A stretch of 64,000 nt of DNA from Bacteroidota bacterium (GCA_018267955.1 JAFDXL010000002.1:394941-458940), one strand, 5' to 3'. Positions 47,662-56,351 are shown, counted from the stretch's first letter. Translations and numbers: made by a program. Notes: generated from the letters alone by a model not told the origin.

Positions 47662-48186
47662 TTATGGTTGTATAGAAACAGCACCACCAATTGGATCCCA
47701 GACTATGTGAGCTGTACCACTTGGATTGCAACTTTGACATGCAGGCATATTGGCTACCGATCCACTTCCAGTACCAACATATAATCCGCAACTAAAGCAG
47801 TTAGTTCCAGTAGTACCATAAATAGGACCATCAGCTTCAATACTTGTAGAAGGTTGTCCGTCACAACCTGTATTACTAGACCAAGATAGCTGAGCCATGA
47901 TAACATTAGTGACGCCACTACCTGCTGCGGCTAAAAAGCTACTTGGAAGCGGATGGGATGTACCTGGTGTACTGGCTGGTATCGTAAATGTAAAACTAGG
48001 GCTACTAGGTAGCCCCAAACAAGTCTTTCTATCTACTACAAATAGTGTTATATCGACATCACATTTGGTGCTATTTACAGTATTTACCCAACCTGGGAAA
48101 GTATAACCTGGACATGTTGTAACCTGCGCTTTTGCAGCAAACTGGATAGTAATGGCTATAGCCATTAAGAAAAGAATTTTTTTCAT
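47662..48186 (-). CDS. Secreted Cys-containing protein of unknown function
   Basis: About 174 residues. The signal peptide MKKILFLMAIAITIQFAAKA is clear. The mature part has nine cysteines (for example TTCPGYTFPGW, STKCDVD, RKTCLGL, TGCDG, TNCFSCGLY, PACQSCNPSG), which suggests disulfides or metal binding. No known domain is recognised and no T9SS tail is present. The gene is flanked by two copies of a 15-bp palindromic sequence (47548-47562, 48226-48240), a possible sign of insertion. Opposite strand to both neighbours. Confidence 0.75.
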   Translation of the reverse strand: MKKILFLMAIAITIQFAAKAQVTTCPGYTFPGWVNTVNSTKCDVDITLFVVDRKTCLGLPSSPSFTFTIPASTPGTSHPLPSSFLAAAGSGVTNVIMAQLSWSSNTGCDGQPSTSIEADGPIYGTTGTNCFSCGLYVGTGSGSVANMPACQSCNPSGTAHIVWDPIGGAVSIQP

Positions 48187-48225
48187 TGTGTTGATTTGTT
48201 AAAGGTTAAAAATTGATTTTTATGG

Positions 48226-48240
48226 TGATTTAGCTAAATC
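48226..48240. repeat. 15-bp palindromic repeat, right copy
   Basis: Exact copy of 47548-47562, in the same orientation, 39 bases upstream of the secreted Cys-protein start. The 246-base gap 48187-48432 is AT-rich and otherwise shows only possible promoter sequences for the two divergent genes. Confidence 0.85.
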
Positions 48241-48432
48241 CGTGATAATATTCTTAAATATATAATTAAACTTTTGCGAAATGCAAGCTTTAAAGCCAGT
48301 TTATATAAAATTAATTTAATGGTTTAACTTTCAACTATAAACAAAAAAATGACAGAACAGCGACCAACCTTAACATTTTAAAATTGGCTGTGATAGGCAT
48401 AATCATTAATTTGCTATCGAAATTTTTAGAAG

Positions 48433-49155
48433 ATGAAAAAACTATTACTCGGATTAGTTAGTTTATTGAGCGTTGGCATTAGCCAAAATGCTTCAGCTCA
48501 ATTCAGCATACAAAAAGATACTGTATCATGTTATGTCAACAGTGATGGATTTACCTTAGATAATTTCTTTATCAATTCAGGTACTGCTGATATTACCGTT
48601 ACCTGGAAGGTAATAGCTCATAATCTACCTGCTGCGCCAAGCCAGTGGACAACATCCTTTGGACTTTGTGATAATACAAGTTGCTACAGCCAGATTATTC
48701 TGGATGGCAGCAGGACTCAAACAACAGCTCCTATCCCTGCCGGCCCTGCAAATGGGAAAGGCAATATTCACCTGGCTTATTCTGAACTGACTAACGTAAC
48801 TACCTATGGGCCGTATTATATTACCATCCAGGCAACTGCTGATGGTACCAATTATGATACCGCCACGTTTATCCTGAATAAATACCCAACAAGCGTAAGT
48901 AATGTAAATAACAAATCAAGTGAGGTGATGGTGTATCCTAACCCTGCTGCTAACGATCTAAATGTTGTTTATGGCAATATGGATGTGAAAACAATTGGTG
49001 TTTATAACCTGATAGGCAAGGCTGTTAGCTATTACAGAACAAGCGGCAACAGCGCTAAGCTGGATCTTTCAGTTGTGCCATCCGGTATTTACTTCCTGCG
49101 CTTGAATGATGAGCAGGGCCATGTGCTGGCAACTCGTAAGTTTACCAAGCAATAA
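48433..49155 (+). CDS. T9SS-sorted secreted protein
   Basis: About 240 residues. The signal peptide ends near NASAQF. The mature domain of about 130 residues carries immunoglobulin-like beta features (ITVTWKVIAHNLPAAPSQW) and a Cys pair (LCDNTSCYSQ). The C-terminal 80 residues are a type A T9SS sorting domain: EVMVYPNPAANDLNVVYG, IGVYNLIGKAV, and PSGIYFLRLNDEQG. It is exported through the outer membrane. A closely related gene follows. Function unknown. Confidence 0.85.
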   Translation: MKKLLLGLVSLLSVGISQNASAQFSIQKDTVSCYVNSDGFTLDNFFINSGTADITVTWKVIAHNLPAAPSQWTTSFGLCDNTSCYSQIILDGSRTQTTAPIPAGPANGKGNIHLAYSELTNVTTYGPYYITIQATADGTNYDTATFILNKYPTSVSNVNNKSSEVMVYPNPAANDLNVVYGNMDVKTIGVYNLIGKAVSYYRTSGNSAKLDLSVVPSGIYFLRLNDEQGHVLATRKFTKQ

Positions 49156-49179
49156 ATAGTTTAGAAATAATATTTGGAG

Positions 49180-49206
49180 AATCCCGCTTTAACAGCGGGA
49201 TTTTTT
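49180..49206 (+). terminator. Terminator after the first T9SS gene
   Basis: AATCCCGCT (49180-49188) pairs with AGCGGGATT (49194-49202), followed by a T run. Confidence 0.9.
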
Positions 49207-49280
49207 ATTTGTCATATTATGATTCGGGGGATTGTTATCCCAACTTTATATTGTTAAATTGCATTAGAAAATTTACTGAC

Positions 49281-49988
49281 ATGAAGAAACTTTTACTTGT
49301 AACAATAGGATTGTTTGGGATTTTTACCAACCAAAATGTTTATGCGCAATTCTCTATTCCTAAAGATACTGTTATAGGCTACGCAAACGACGATGGCATA
49401 GAATTACACAATAATATAACGAATACAGGCAGTGTTGCTGCAAATGTATCATGGAAGATATTTTATAACAATCTTCCGTCTGCACCGAGTAAATGGAATA
49501 CATCGTTTGGACTTTGTGATAATAAAACATGCTATAGTAACGGAATATTATCCGGCTCTACACAAACTACATCAGCAATAGACGCCGGTACTGCAGGAGA
49601 TTTCCATGTAGCTTATGGAGAATTAAGTGGAGTGACTACGTATGGCCCTTACTACATTAGTGTAGAAATAACCCAGGGGAACCAGGTTGATACTACGGTT
49701 TTTGTGATCAATAAATTCCCAACCGGTATAAAAAATCAAAATAATGCTGGAACATCAGCAAATGTCTACCCGATACCAGCGACTAATGAACTCAACGTCG
49801 CATTTACAGGATTGAACATTAAAAGCCTATGCATCTACAACCTAATTGGCAACAATGTAATAACACGCGAGATTACCGGTAACAGTGCGAAGATAGACTT
49901 GTCAAATATTTCATCCGGTATCTATTTTTTAAGGCTTAATGATGAACACGGCCTTTCACTAATAACCAGAAAGTTTACTAAACAATAA
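49281..49988 (+). CDS. T9SS-sorted secreted protein, paralogue of the preceding gene
   Basis: About 235 residues from the ATG at 49281, which begins a proper signal peptide (MKKLLLVTIGLFGIFTNQNV); the longer TTG reading is rejected. It keeps the same plan: APSKWNTSFGLCDNKTCYS matches the paralogue, and the sorting domain has ANVYPIPATNELNVAFTG and SSGIYFLRLNDEHGLSL. Tandem duplication is likely. Each copy has its own terminator. Confidence 0.84.
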   Translation: MKKLLLVTIGLFGIFTNQNVYAQFSIPKDTVIGYANDDGIELHNNITNTGSVAANVSWKIFYNNLPSAPSKWNTSFGLCDNKTCYSNGILSGSTQTTSAIDAGTAGDFHVAYGELSGVTTYGPYYISVEITQGNQVDTTVFVINKFPTGIKNQNNAGTSANVYPIPATNELNVAFTGLNIKSLCIYNLIGNNVITREITGNSAKIDLSNISSGIYFLRLNDEHGLSLITRKFTKQ

Positions 49989-50010
49989 AAATACCACCTG
50001 GTAATATGCA

Positions 50011-50043
50011 TTAAGACCTGTCTAGCGGCAGGTCTTAATTTTT
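50011..50043 (+). terminator. Terminator after the second T9SS gene
   Basis: TTAAGACCTG (50011-50020) pairs with CAGGTCTTAA (50029-50038), followed by T residues. Confidence 0.88.
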
Positions 50044-50076
50044 AAGGGGTATTTTTAAAAAATAGTTAAAATTTTA

Positions 50077-50107
50077 TTGCTATTGAAATATGAAAATATT
50101 ATATTTG
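50077..50107 (+). promoter_or_regulatory. Promoter of the Omp28-like gene
   Basis: TTG at 50077-50079, a 20-base spacer, and TATATTTG at 50100-50107 match the Bacteroidota -33/-7 consensus well. The ATG is 26 bases downstream. Confidence 0.65.
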
Positions 50108-50133
50108 GTATTCACACTTCTAAAAATGAATGC

Positions 50134-51276
50134 ATGAAAAACAAAATTACTCTGTTATTGGCTAGCGTTCTCTTCATCTTCGCAAACGAAAGTAACGCCC
50201 AAAGAATTTGTGTCATCGAAGAATTCAGTTCTTCAACCTGCCCTCCTTGTGCAGGCATGAACGCATGGCTAGATCCTCTGTTTTCATCTAATAACGCAAA
50301 CGTTATTGGTTCAGGTTTAGCAGTAGTTAAGTATCAAATGAACTTCCCAACTCCAGGTACAGATGCGAGTTATAACGCAATGGCCCAAGCAAGAGCAAAC
50401 TATTATATTGCTGGGATGGGTAGTTGGGGTATTCCACTACACTTTACAAATGGCAAATATGAAGATACAGTAATGTCTGGCCCAAGCATGGGTGCTTCTA
50501 CCCAGGCCACAGTAACCAGTGAATTGGCTTCTTGCAAAACCGGTACACCAAAGGTAAATGTATCTGCCACTTATCGTGTTAAAAGCTTGGATGCTACTAA
50601 TGACTCTATTTTTATTACGGTAACTGTTACACCAACACAAACATTAACAGGAACATATTACCTGATTGTGAATGCTACTCAAAGCTATTATCAAAATACA
50701 CAAGCATCAACGGGCCATACTACATCGCAAACAGATTTTTACCACGTAATGCGTAAAATGTATCCTAGCGCCAGCGGTACTGCAATTACTAATCTTACCG
50801 CTAACACACCTCAAACATTTACATTCGCCGATAAAATCAGTGTAGCTTCGACTTATCCTACACAAAACAGTAATGCCTGGTGGTCAAACCCATACAATGG
50901 TAATGTTGTTGCTTTTGTTGAAGATCATACACCAACACTACGTGCCCAAACGAGAATTATGAATGGCTACGCTGCTCCTGCAAAATGGACAACAGATGTA
51001 AATAGCGTAAATAGCATCCAAAACATCAAAGTTGTACCTAATCCGGCAAGTTCCCAGGCATTCGTATTTTTCAACGTAAACCATGCTACAAAAGTTATGC
51101 TTAATGTTACTGATATGATGGGCAAAATAGTATATCACACTGACCCTCAAACAGTCGATATGAATGCTCAACGCATTGAGATACCAACTGCTAATCTGGC
51201 TAACGGCCTTTATAACGTAACCATCAGGTCAGAAGACGGTGGTGAAATGACACAACGCCTGTCCGTGGCAAAATAA
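50134..51276 (+). CDS. Omp28-like thioredoxin-fold protein with T9SS sorting domain
   Basis: About 380 residues from the ATG at 50134. The signal peptide ends at ESNAQR. The Omp28-like domain has VIEEFSSSTCPPCAGMNAWL with a redox CPPC pair, near residue 36. The C-terminal 80 residues form the T9SS sorting domain (NIKVVPNPASSQAFVFF, LANGLYNVTIRSEDGGE). It is expected on the cell surface or outside the cell. A promoter with TTG-N20-TATATTTG lies at 50077-50107. Confidence 0.86.
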   Translation: MKNKITLLLASVLFIFANESNAQRICVIEEFSSSTCPPCAGMNAWLDPLFSSNNANVIGSGLAVVKYQMNFPTPGTDASYNAMAQARANYYIAGMGSWGIPLHFTNGKYEDTVMSGPSMGASTQATVTSELASCKTGTPKVNVSATYRVKSLDATNDSIFITVTVTPTQTLTGTYYLIVNATQSYYQNTQASTGHTTSQTDFYHVMRKMYPSASGTAITNLTANTPQTFTFADKISVASTYPTQNSNAWWSNPYNGNVVAFVEDHTPTLRAQTRIMNGYAAPAKWTTDVNSVNSIQNIKVVPNPASSQAFVFFNVNHATKVMLNVTDMMGKIVYHTDPQTVDMNAQRIEIPTANLANGLYNVTIRSEDGGEMTQRLSVAK

Positions 51277-51296
51277 TATTGTTTCTAATTTTAAAG

Positions 51297-51325
51297 AAGC
51301 CGCCTGCATACAGGCGGCTTTTTAT
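51297..51325 (+). terminator. Terminator after the Omp28-like gene
   Basis: AAGCCGCCTG (51297-51306), loop CATA, CAGGCGGCTT (51311-51320), then T residues. Confidence 0.92.
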
Positions 51326-51372
51326 TTATAATCAACCGCAAGTCAATTAAAGGGTTTATTTTTACTCCCGTT

Positions 51373-52803
51373 ATGGCAAATGATACTACGCTGCAAAATA
51401 TTATAGCACATTGTAAGGAATATGGTTTCATATTTCAAAGCAGTGAAATATATGACGGCCTCTCGGCTGTATATGATTATGGACAATATGGCGCAGAACT
51501 GAAGAAGAATATACGAGACCACTGGTGGAAGAGCATGACCCAGATGCATGATAATATCGTGGGTATTGATGCAGCCATCTTTATGCACCCTACTGTATGG
51601 AAGGCAAGCGGCCACGTAGATAATTTCAGCGACCCTATGATCGATAACAAGGATAGCAAAAAACGCTATCGAGTGGATCACCTGATAGAAGGATATGCAG
51701 AAACACTAGGCAAAGAAGAAGCAGATGCCTTATTGCAAAATATGGATGCGCTGCTAGCAGCAGAAGACTTTGCCGGGCTTAAAAAACTGATAGAAGATAA
51801 TAAGATAAAATGCGGCGTTAGCGGCACTGCTAACTGGACAGATGTACGCCAGTTTAACCTCATGTTCTCTACAGAAATGGGCTCTGTAGCAGATGACGCC
51901 GATAAGGTGTACCTGCGCCCGGAAACTGCACAGGGTATATTCGTGAATTTCCTGAATGTGCAGAAGACCGGCCGTATGAAAATACCTTTTGGTATTGCAC
52001 AAACGGGTAAGGCATTTCGTAATGAGATCGTAGCACGTGGTTTTATCTTCCGTATGCGGGAGTTTGAGCAAATGGAAATGCAATTCTTTGTACGCCCCGG
52101 CACGCAGAAAGAATGGTATGAGTACTGGAAAGAGGCGCGTATGAAATGGCACCTGGACCTGGGCATCTCGCCGGATCATTACCGTTTTCATGACCATGTG
52201 AAGCTGGCACACTATGCAGATGCTGCCTGTGATATAGAATACGATTTCCCGATGGGCTTTAAGGAGGTAGAGGGTATTCACAGCCGTACCGATTTTGACC
52301 TGAAGAGCCACCAGCAATACAGCGGTAAGAAGCTTACATATTTCGATACCGAGATCAACCAGCACTATATCCCTTATGTGATAGAAACATCGATAGGGCT
52401 GGACCGTGCGGTGATGCTGGTATTGAGCGAAGCATATAAAGAAGAAGACCTGAGCACGGCAGAAAAGCAGGATAGCAGGGTGGTATTAAAGTTCCCGCCA
52501 TTGCTTGCGCCGATAAAACTGGCAGTATTGCCATTGCTGAAAAAAGATGGCTTGCCTGAGATAGCCCGTGAATTGATGAATGAATGCAGGCCTTATTTCA
52601 AATGCTTCTATGAAGAAAAAGATACCATCGGTAAGCGTTACCGCAGGCAGGATGCTATCGGTACTCCTTTCTGCGTAACGATAGACCACCAAACCAAAGA
52701 AGACCAGACGGTAACCATACGCTACAGGGATAGCATGACACAGGAACGCATACCGCTGAGTGCTGTAAAGGATATGGTGATGAAAACAATACAAGTATAT
52801 TAA
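51373..52803 (+). CDS. glyS: Glycyl-tRNA synthetase (dimeric class II type)
   Basis: About 476 residues of the alpha2 type. Motif 2 is FGIAQTGKAFRNEI, motif 3 is VIETSIGLDRAVML, and the anticodon-binding domain at the end contains APIKLAVLPLLKKDGLPEIA. It charges tRNA-Gly. It starts at ATG 51373 after the terminator of the Omp28-like gene and ends in a terminator at 52811-52834. Confidence 0.96.
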   Translation: MANDTTLQNIIAHCKEYGFIFQSSEIYDGLSAVYDYGQYGAELKKNIRDHWWKSMTQMHDNIVGIDAAIFMHPTVWKASGHVDNFSDPMIDNKDSKKRYRVDHLIEGYAETLGKEEADALLQNMDALLAAEDFAGLKKLIEDNKIKCGVSGTANWTDVRQFNLMFSTEMGSVADDADKVYLRPETAQGIFVNFLNVQKTGRMKIPFGIAQTGKAFRNEIVARGFIFRMREFEQMEMQFFVRPGTQKEWYEYWKEARMKWHLDLGISPDHYRFHDHVKLAHYADAACDIEYDFPMGFKEVEGIHSRTDFDLKSHQQYSGKKLTYFDTEINQHYIPYVIETSIGLDRAVMLVLSEAYKEEDLSTAEKQDSRVVLKFPPLLAPIKLAVLPLLKKDGLPEIARELMNECRPYFKCFYEEKDTIGKRYRRQDAIGTPFCVTIDHQTKEDQTVTIRYRDSMTQERIPLSAVKDMVMKTIQVY

Positions 52804-52810
52804 ACAATAC

Positions 52811-52839
52811 ACGTCCTGCCAAAGTGCAGGACGTTTTTT
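52811..52839 (+). terminator. glyS terminator
   Basis: ACGTCCTGC (52811-52819) pairs with GCAGGACGT (52826-52834), followed by a T run just ahead of the small-protein ATG. Confidence 0.9.
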
Positions 52840-52844
52840 CTTAT

Positions 52845-53162
52845 ATGGCTAACGAAGAAAAAGAAATAGCTGCAGCCATTAGCAGCGAACTGGGCATACA
52901 GCTGGGAGATGTATTTTCTAAAGAGGAGATCATTGACAGGCTGGCGCTGAAACTGGCAGGTGTAGCGGAGAAAGGTGCTGAAACATTCTTTCAGCTAATG
53001 TACAGGCTGGATATACCGGAAAAAAGGCTGAACCGGGCTATGTACGATGAAGACGCGATACATGAGATCGCTGAAATGGTATATAACAGGCAACTCCAAA
53101 AAGCGCGCAGCAGGGAATTTTATAAAAAGAATAAACCTAAAGACGAGGAATTGGGATGGTAA
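52845..53162 (+). CDS. Small conserved hypothetical protein
   Basis: 105 residues from the ATG at 52845, which lies just after the glyS terminator. It is strongly helical and charged, with SKEEIIDRLALKLAGVAEKG and RREF-like basic ends (ARSREFYKKNKPKDEELGW). No domain is recognised. The longer GTG reading at 52824 would start within the terminator stem and is rejected. Confidence 0.6.
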   Translation: MANEEKEIAAAISSELGIQLGDVFSKEEIIDRLALKLAGVAEKGAETFFQLMYRLDIPEKRLNRAMYDEDAIHEIAEMVYNRQLQKARSREFYKKNKPKDEELGW

Positions 53163-53195
53163 AAATGTTTAATTTCGACAGAATCACTTATATGC

Positions 53196-53948
53196 ATGAA
53201 GCAAGTTATTCTAATATTCTTTTCGGCCTTGCTATTTACTAGTTCTTGTAAAAAGAGAGAAGAGCCGGCACCGCCAACGACGGTAAGTGAAAGTCCATCG
53301 ATAACCCTATCCTTTAACAATGTGGTTAATGGGTCTGCGATGCAATTGAAAACAGAAAATTATGTGAATGACAATGGGGATACATTTACTGTGAATGCAT
53401 ACAAATATTATATTAGTAATATAAAATTTACGAAAGACGATGGTAGCCAGTTCAGTGAAAGAGAGAGCTATCACCTGATAGATGAAGAAACTACATCATC
53501 TAAAACTTTTACTATAAAGGACTTACCTACCGGGAAGTATATCAAAATATCATTTCTCATTGGTGTTGATAGTGAAAGAAATGTTTCCGGTGCACAAACC
53601 GGGGATCTTGATCCTGCAAAAGGTATGTTTTGGAGCTGGAATACCGGATATGTCATGGCAAAATTTGAAGGTTATTCGCCGCAAGCAGGGCAATATCCTA
53701 ATAACCTCGGGTTTCATATTGGCGGTATTAATTCGATGAGGTGGGTAACCTTACAACTCCCTTCACCGGTTACGATCGATCAAAACAGCGCAAAGCACAT
53801 CTATCTTAAGTCAGATGCTGCCGAATGGTTTAAAACACCACTCTTAATAAAATTCGCAGAATTTTCTTTTGTTGCTAATCCTAGTACCGCTGCCAATAAT
53901 ATTGCAAACAATTATGCAGACATGTTTTCAATTGATCGCGTAGAATAG
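53196..53948 (+). CDS. MbnP-like copper-associated lipoprotein
   Basis: About 250 residues. The N-terminus FFSALLFTSSC is a lipoprotein signal. The domain has NAYKYYISNIKFTKDDGS, LIGVDSERNVSG and the key stretch AKGMFWSWNTGYVMAKFEG, typical of MbnP-family proteins. In studied members a tryptophan is oxidised to kynurenine by the partner MbnH and used for copper binding. Two bases after its stop begins a di-heme peroxidase gene, the expected partner. Confidence 0.85.
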   Translation: MKQVILIFFSALLFTSSCKKREEPAPPTTVSESPSITLSFNNVVNGSAMQLKTENYVNDNGDTFTVNAYKYYISNIKFTKDDGSQFSERESYHLIDEETTSSKTFTIKDLPTGKYIKISFLIGVDSERNVSGAQTGDLDPAKGMFWSWNTGYVMAKFEGYSPQAGQYPNNLGFHIGGINSMRWVTLQLPSPVTIDQNSAKHIYLKSDAAEWFKTPLLIKFAEFSFVANPSTAANNIANNYADMFSIDRVE

Positions 53949-53950
53949 TT

Positions 53951-55006
53951 ATGAATAGAATAGGGAAATTGTTTTTATATACTTCTATATCTGCTTTGCT
54001 TTTTTCTTCCTGTAAACCCGATCCTGGTTTCGAGCCAAAGCCTGCTAACACTGATAATAGTGTATCCTTTAATGTTCCGCAAGGCTGGCCGGCACCTTAT
54101 TACAGTTTTGCCAATAATAAGCTTACGAACGAAGGGTTTGCATTAGGCCGGAAACTGTTCTATGATCCGCGCCTGTCCCTGGATAATACCATATCCTGCG
54201 GCAGCTGCCACCAGCAGGCGGGTGCGTTTATACAAATAGGGCACCAGTTTAGCCACGGTGTTGGCGATATCAACGGTACACGCAATTCTCCTCCATTATT
54301 CAACCTGGCATGGAGCACCAGCTTCTTCTGGGATGGCGGGGTGAACAACCTGGAGAGCCAGCCCATCAACCCGATACAGAACCCTATAGAAATGAAAGAG
54401 AGCATTGGTGATGTAGTGGCAGAACTACAGGGCGATGCCACTTATATCAGCATGTTCAAAGCGGCATTTGGCGATGGCACTATCAATTCGCAGCGCATAT
54501 TCAAAGCCCTGGCGCAGTTTATGGGTGTGATGGTATCTGCAGATTCGCGGTTTGATAAGTACAAAAGAAACGTAGCAGGCGCTACCCTTACGACACAGGA
54601 GTTAAGCGGCTATGAAGTATATAAGGCCAATTGCAGCAGGTGCCATACAGAACCATTGTTTACCGACTATAATTTCAGGAACAATGGGTTAGTACCTGAT
54701 CCCTATATCAACGATAGCGGCAGGGCACATATAACAAGGGCGATGCAGGATATGTATCAATTCAAAACACCATCGCTGCGCAACCTGGGCTATACGGCTC
54801 CATATATGCACGATGGCAGGTTTCAGACGCTGGATGAAGTGCTGGATCATTATGCAAAAGGGATACACAAAAGCCCTACCCTGGATAGCAGCCTGGTAAA
54901 CGGGATACAGCTTAGCAGCGAACAACGCGCAGATCTTTTAGCATTCCTGAATACGCTGAATGACGAGGGCTTTGTAAAGAACAGTATTTATGCGGAAGTA
55001 AAATAA
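53951..55006 (+). CDS. Di-heme cytochrome c peroxidase/MbnH-like protein
   Basis: About 351 residues. The lipoprotein signal ends SALLFSSC. Two c-type heme sites are visible: SCGSCHQQ near residue 82-89 and NCSRCHTEP near 227-235, and the LRNLGYTAPYMHDGRFQTLD region of the MauG/CcpA family follows. Next to an MbnP-like gene, it is better read as an MbnH-type enzyme that oxidises a tryptophan of MbnP than as a general peroxidase. A convergent terminator follows. Confidence 0.88.
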   Translation: MNRIGKLFLYTSISALLFSSCKPDPGFEPKPANTDNSVSFNVPQGWPAPYYSFANNKLTNEGFALGRKLFYDPRLSLDNTISCGSCHQQAGAFIQIGHQFSHGVGDINGTRNSPPLFNLAWSTSFFWDGGVNNLESQPINPIQNPIEMKESIGDVVAELQGDATYISMFKAAFGDGTINSQRIFKALAQFMGVMVSADSRFDKYKRNVAGATLTTQELSGYEVYKANCSRCHTEPLFTDYNFRNNGLVPDPYINDSGRAHITRAMQDMYQFKTPSLRNLGYTAPYMHDGRFQTLDEVLDHYAKGIHKSPTLDSSLVNGIQLSSEQRADLLAFLNTLNDEGFVKNSIYAEVK

Positions 55007-55034
55007 AAAACCAGGATATTAATCCTGGTTTTTT
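55005..55034. terminator. Bidirectional terminator between peroxidase and small lipoprotein
   Basis: A perfect 13-bp stem (55005-55017 with 55022-55034) with loop ATTA and A/T runs at both ends. It contains the stop and final codons of the minus-strand lipoprotein gene. Confidence 0.92.
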
Positions 55035-55336
55035 ATAATATCTGTAAGGTCGGCCACCTCAAGGAATTTCTTAGTGGGGTATGTGTTACAAATCTCCCCT
55101 TCCCCATCTCGGTTAAGCTTCACTTTTACTCTCATTCCATCATGCTGGTATGCGCTGGGCATATAACGGGGCCTTAGCAAGGTACCATCATCATCAAGCT
55201 TCAAAAGATAGCCACAGCCGTTATTAGCAATATCCCCCGAGTCTACCACAGTAGCGTTTATCATGTTCTTGTTTTTTTTACAAGCAACAGTTAAAACAGA
55301 CAGAGCCAGGAAAGTGCCCAATACATATTTACGCAT
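55019..55336 (-). CDS. Small lipoprotein of unknown function
   Basis: 105 residues. The lipoprotein signal MRKYVLGTFLALSVLTVACK is clear. The mature part is a short domain with a Cys pair (NNGCGYLLKL, EICNTYP) and no known fold. The C-terminal codons overlap a terminator hairpin at 55005-55034. Convergent to the peroxidase gene. Confidence 0.7.
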   Translation of the reverse strand: MRKYVLGTFLALSVLTVACKKNKNMINATVVDSGDIANNGCGYLLKLDDDGTLLRPRYMPSAYQHDGMRVKVKLNRDGEGEICNTYPTKKFLEVADLTDIIKNQD

Positions 55337-55396
55337 GATATACAGTCTTTAGTACAAATTTGGCTATGAAAATACTAAAAACTTTTAAAGGTGCAA

Positions 55397-56107
55397 TCAT
55401 GCCGTAAACTTATATCCTATACCACGAACGGAATGAAAATGTTTGGGGTTGCGGCTGTCTGTCTCAAAATATTTGCGGAAGTTGAGGATGAAGTTATCTA
55501 TGGTACGGGTAGTAGGGTACACATTATAACCCCATACCACCTGCAGGATATGTTCGCGGGATACCACCTGCCCTTCGTGCTCTATCAGCAGTTTCAGTAA
55601 AGCCGCCTCCTTCTTGCTCAGTTCCTGCATCTGCCCATGTATATCGCGGCACTCATGAGCAGCAAAGTCCACCCTGCAGCCGTCAAATTCATAAGTATCC
55701 TGCACTGTCTGCGGCTCGCGTATCTTTTTATCCTTTACCAGCAGCTTATTGATGCGTAGGAGCAGTTCTTCGAGGTTGAAGGGTTTGGTCATATAATCAT
55801 CGCCCCCTTTTTTCAGGCCTTCTACCCTATCAGCGCCGGTATTGCGAGCAGAAAGGAATAAAATGGGTACGTCATTGTGCTGCATCCGGATGGTTTCACA
55901 TACAGTAATACCATCCATATCGGGCAGCATAATATCGAGCACGATCAGGTCAAAATGTTCATTTTTCACCATTTTGATAACGGAGGGGCCATTATCGGCA
56001 GTAGTTACTTCATATCCTTCCAGTTCCAGGTTCAGCTTCAATGCTTCCCGGAGGCTTTCTTCGTCCTCCACTACCAGCAGAGAGGCTTTTGTTTCTTTTG
56101 TAGTCAT
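55397..56107 (-). CDS. OmpR/PhoB-family response regulator
   Basis: About 236 residues from the ATG at 56107; the extension to 56143 is unlikely. Receiver domain: VVEDEESLREALKLNLELEG, LIVLDIMLPDMDG with the phosphorylated Asp, and GGDDYMTKPFNLEELLLRI. C-terminal winged helix: LSKKEAALLKLLIEHEGQVV, TTRTIDNFILNFRKYFE and SVRGIGYKF. No sensor kinase lies beside it in the window. Target genes unknown. Confidence 0.93.
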   Translation of the reverse strand: MTTKETKASLLVVEDEESLREALKLNLELEGYEVTTADNGPSVIKMVKNEHFDLIVLDIMLPDMDGITVCETIRMQHNDVPILFLSARNTGADRVEGLKKGGDDYMTKPFNLEELLLRINKLLVKDKKIREPQTVQDTYEFDGCRVDFAAHECRDIHGQMQELSKKEAALLKLLIEHEGQVVSREHILQVVWGYNVYPTTRTIDNFILNFRKYFETDSRNPKHFHSVRGIGYKFTA

Positions 56108-56238
56108 AACATCGTCGGTTTGGTGATATAAAAATAATGACAATTAGTGCTCATGACAATGGCCGTGCATAGATATGGTATTGTCATGACAATAGAATAA
56201 TTCCCATAAGATTAGGTTCATTCAATTGAAAAAAAACA

Positions 56239-56246
56239 TACCTTTG
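56239..56246 (+). promoter_or_regulatory. tRNA-Leu promoter -7 box
   Basis: TACCTTTG, 12 bases before the mature 5' end of tRNA-Leu. A clear -33 element was not found. Confidence 0.5.
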
Positions 56247-56258
56247 CCGTCCTTTAAC

Positions 56259-56340
56259 GCGGGTGTGGTGAAATTGGCAGACACGCTAGACTTAGGATCT
56301 AGTGCCGCGAGGCTTGGGGGTTCGAGTCCCTCCACCCGCA
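56259..56340 (+). tRNA. tRNA-Leu, anticodon TAG
   Basis: 82 bases. The acceptor stem GCGGGTG pairs with CACCCGC at 56333-56339. The anticodon arm CTAGA-CTTAGGA-TCTAG gives anticodon TAG, reading CUA leucine codons. A long variable arm makes it class II, as expected for Leu. The T arm GGGGGTTCGAGTCCCTC is intact. CCA is not encoded. A TACCTTTG box lies 12 bases upstream (56239-56246), and a terminator follows at 56352-56378. Confidence 0.97.
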
Positions 56341-56351
56341 CAAACGCTTAC

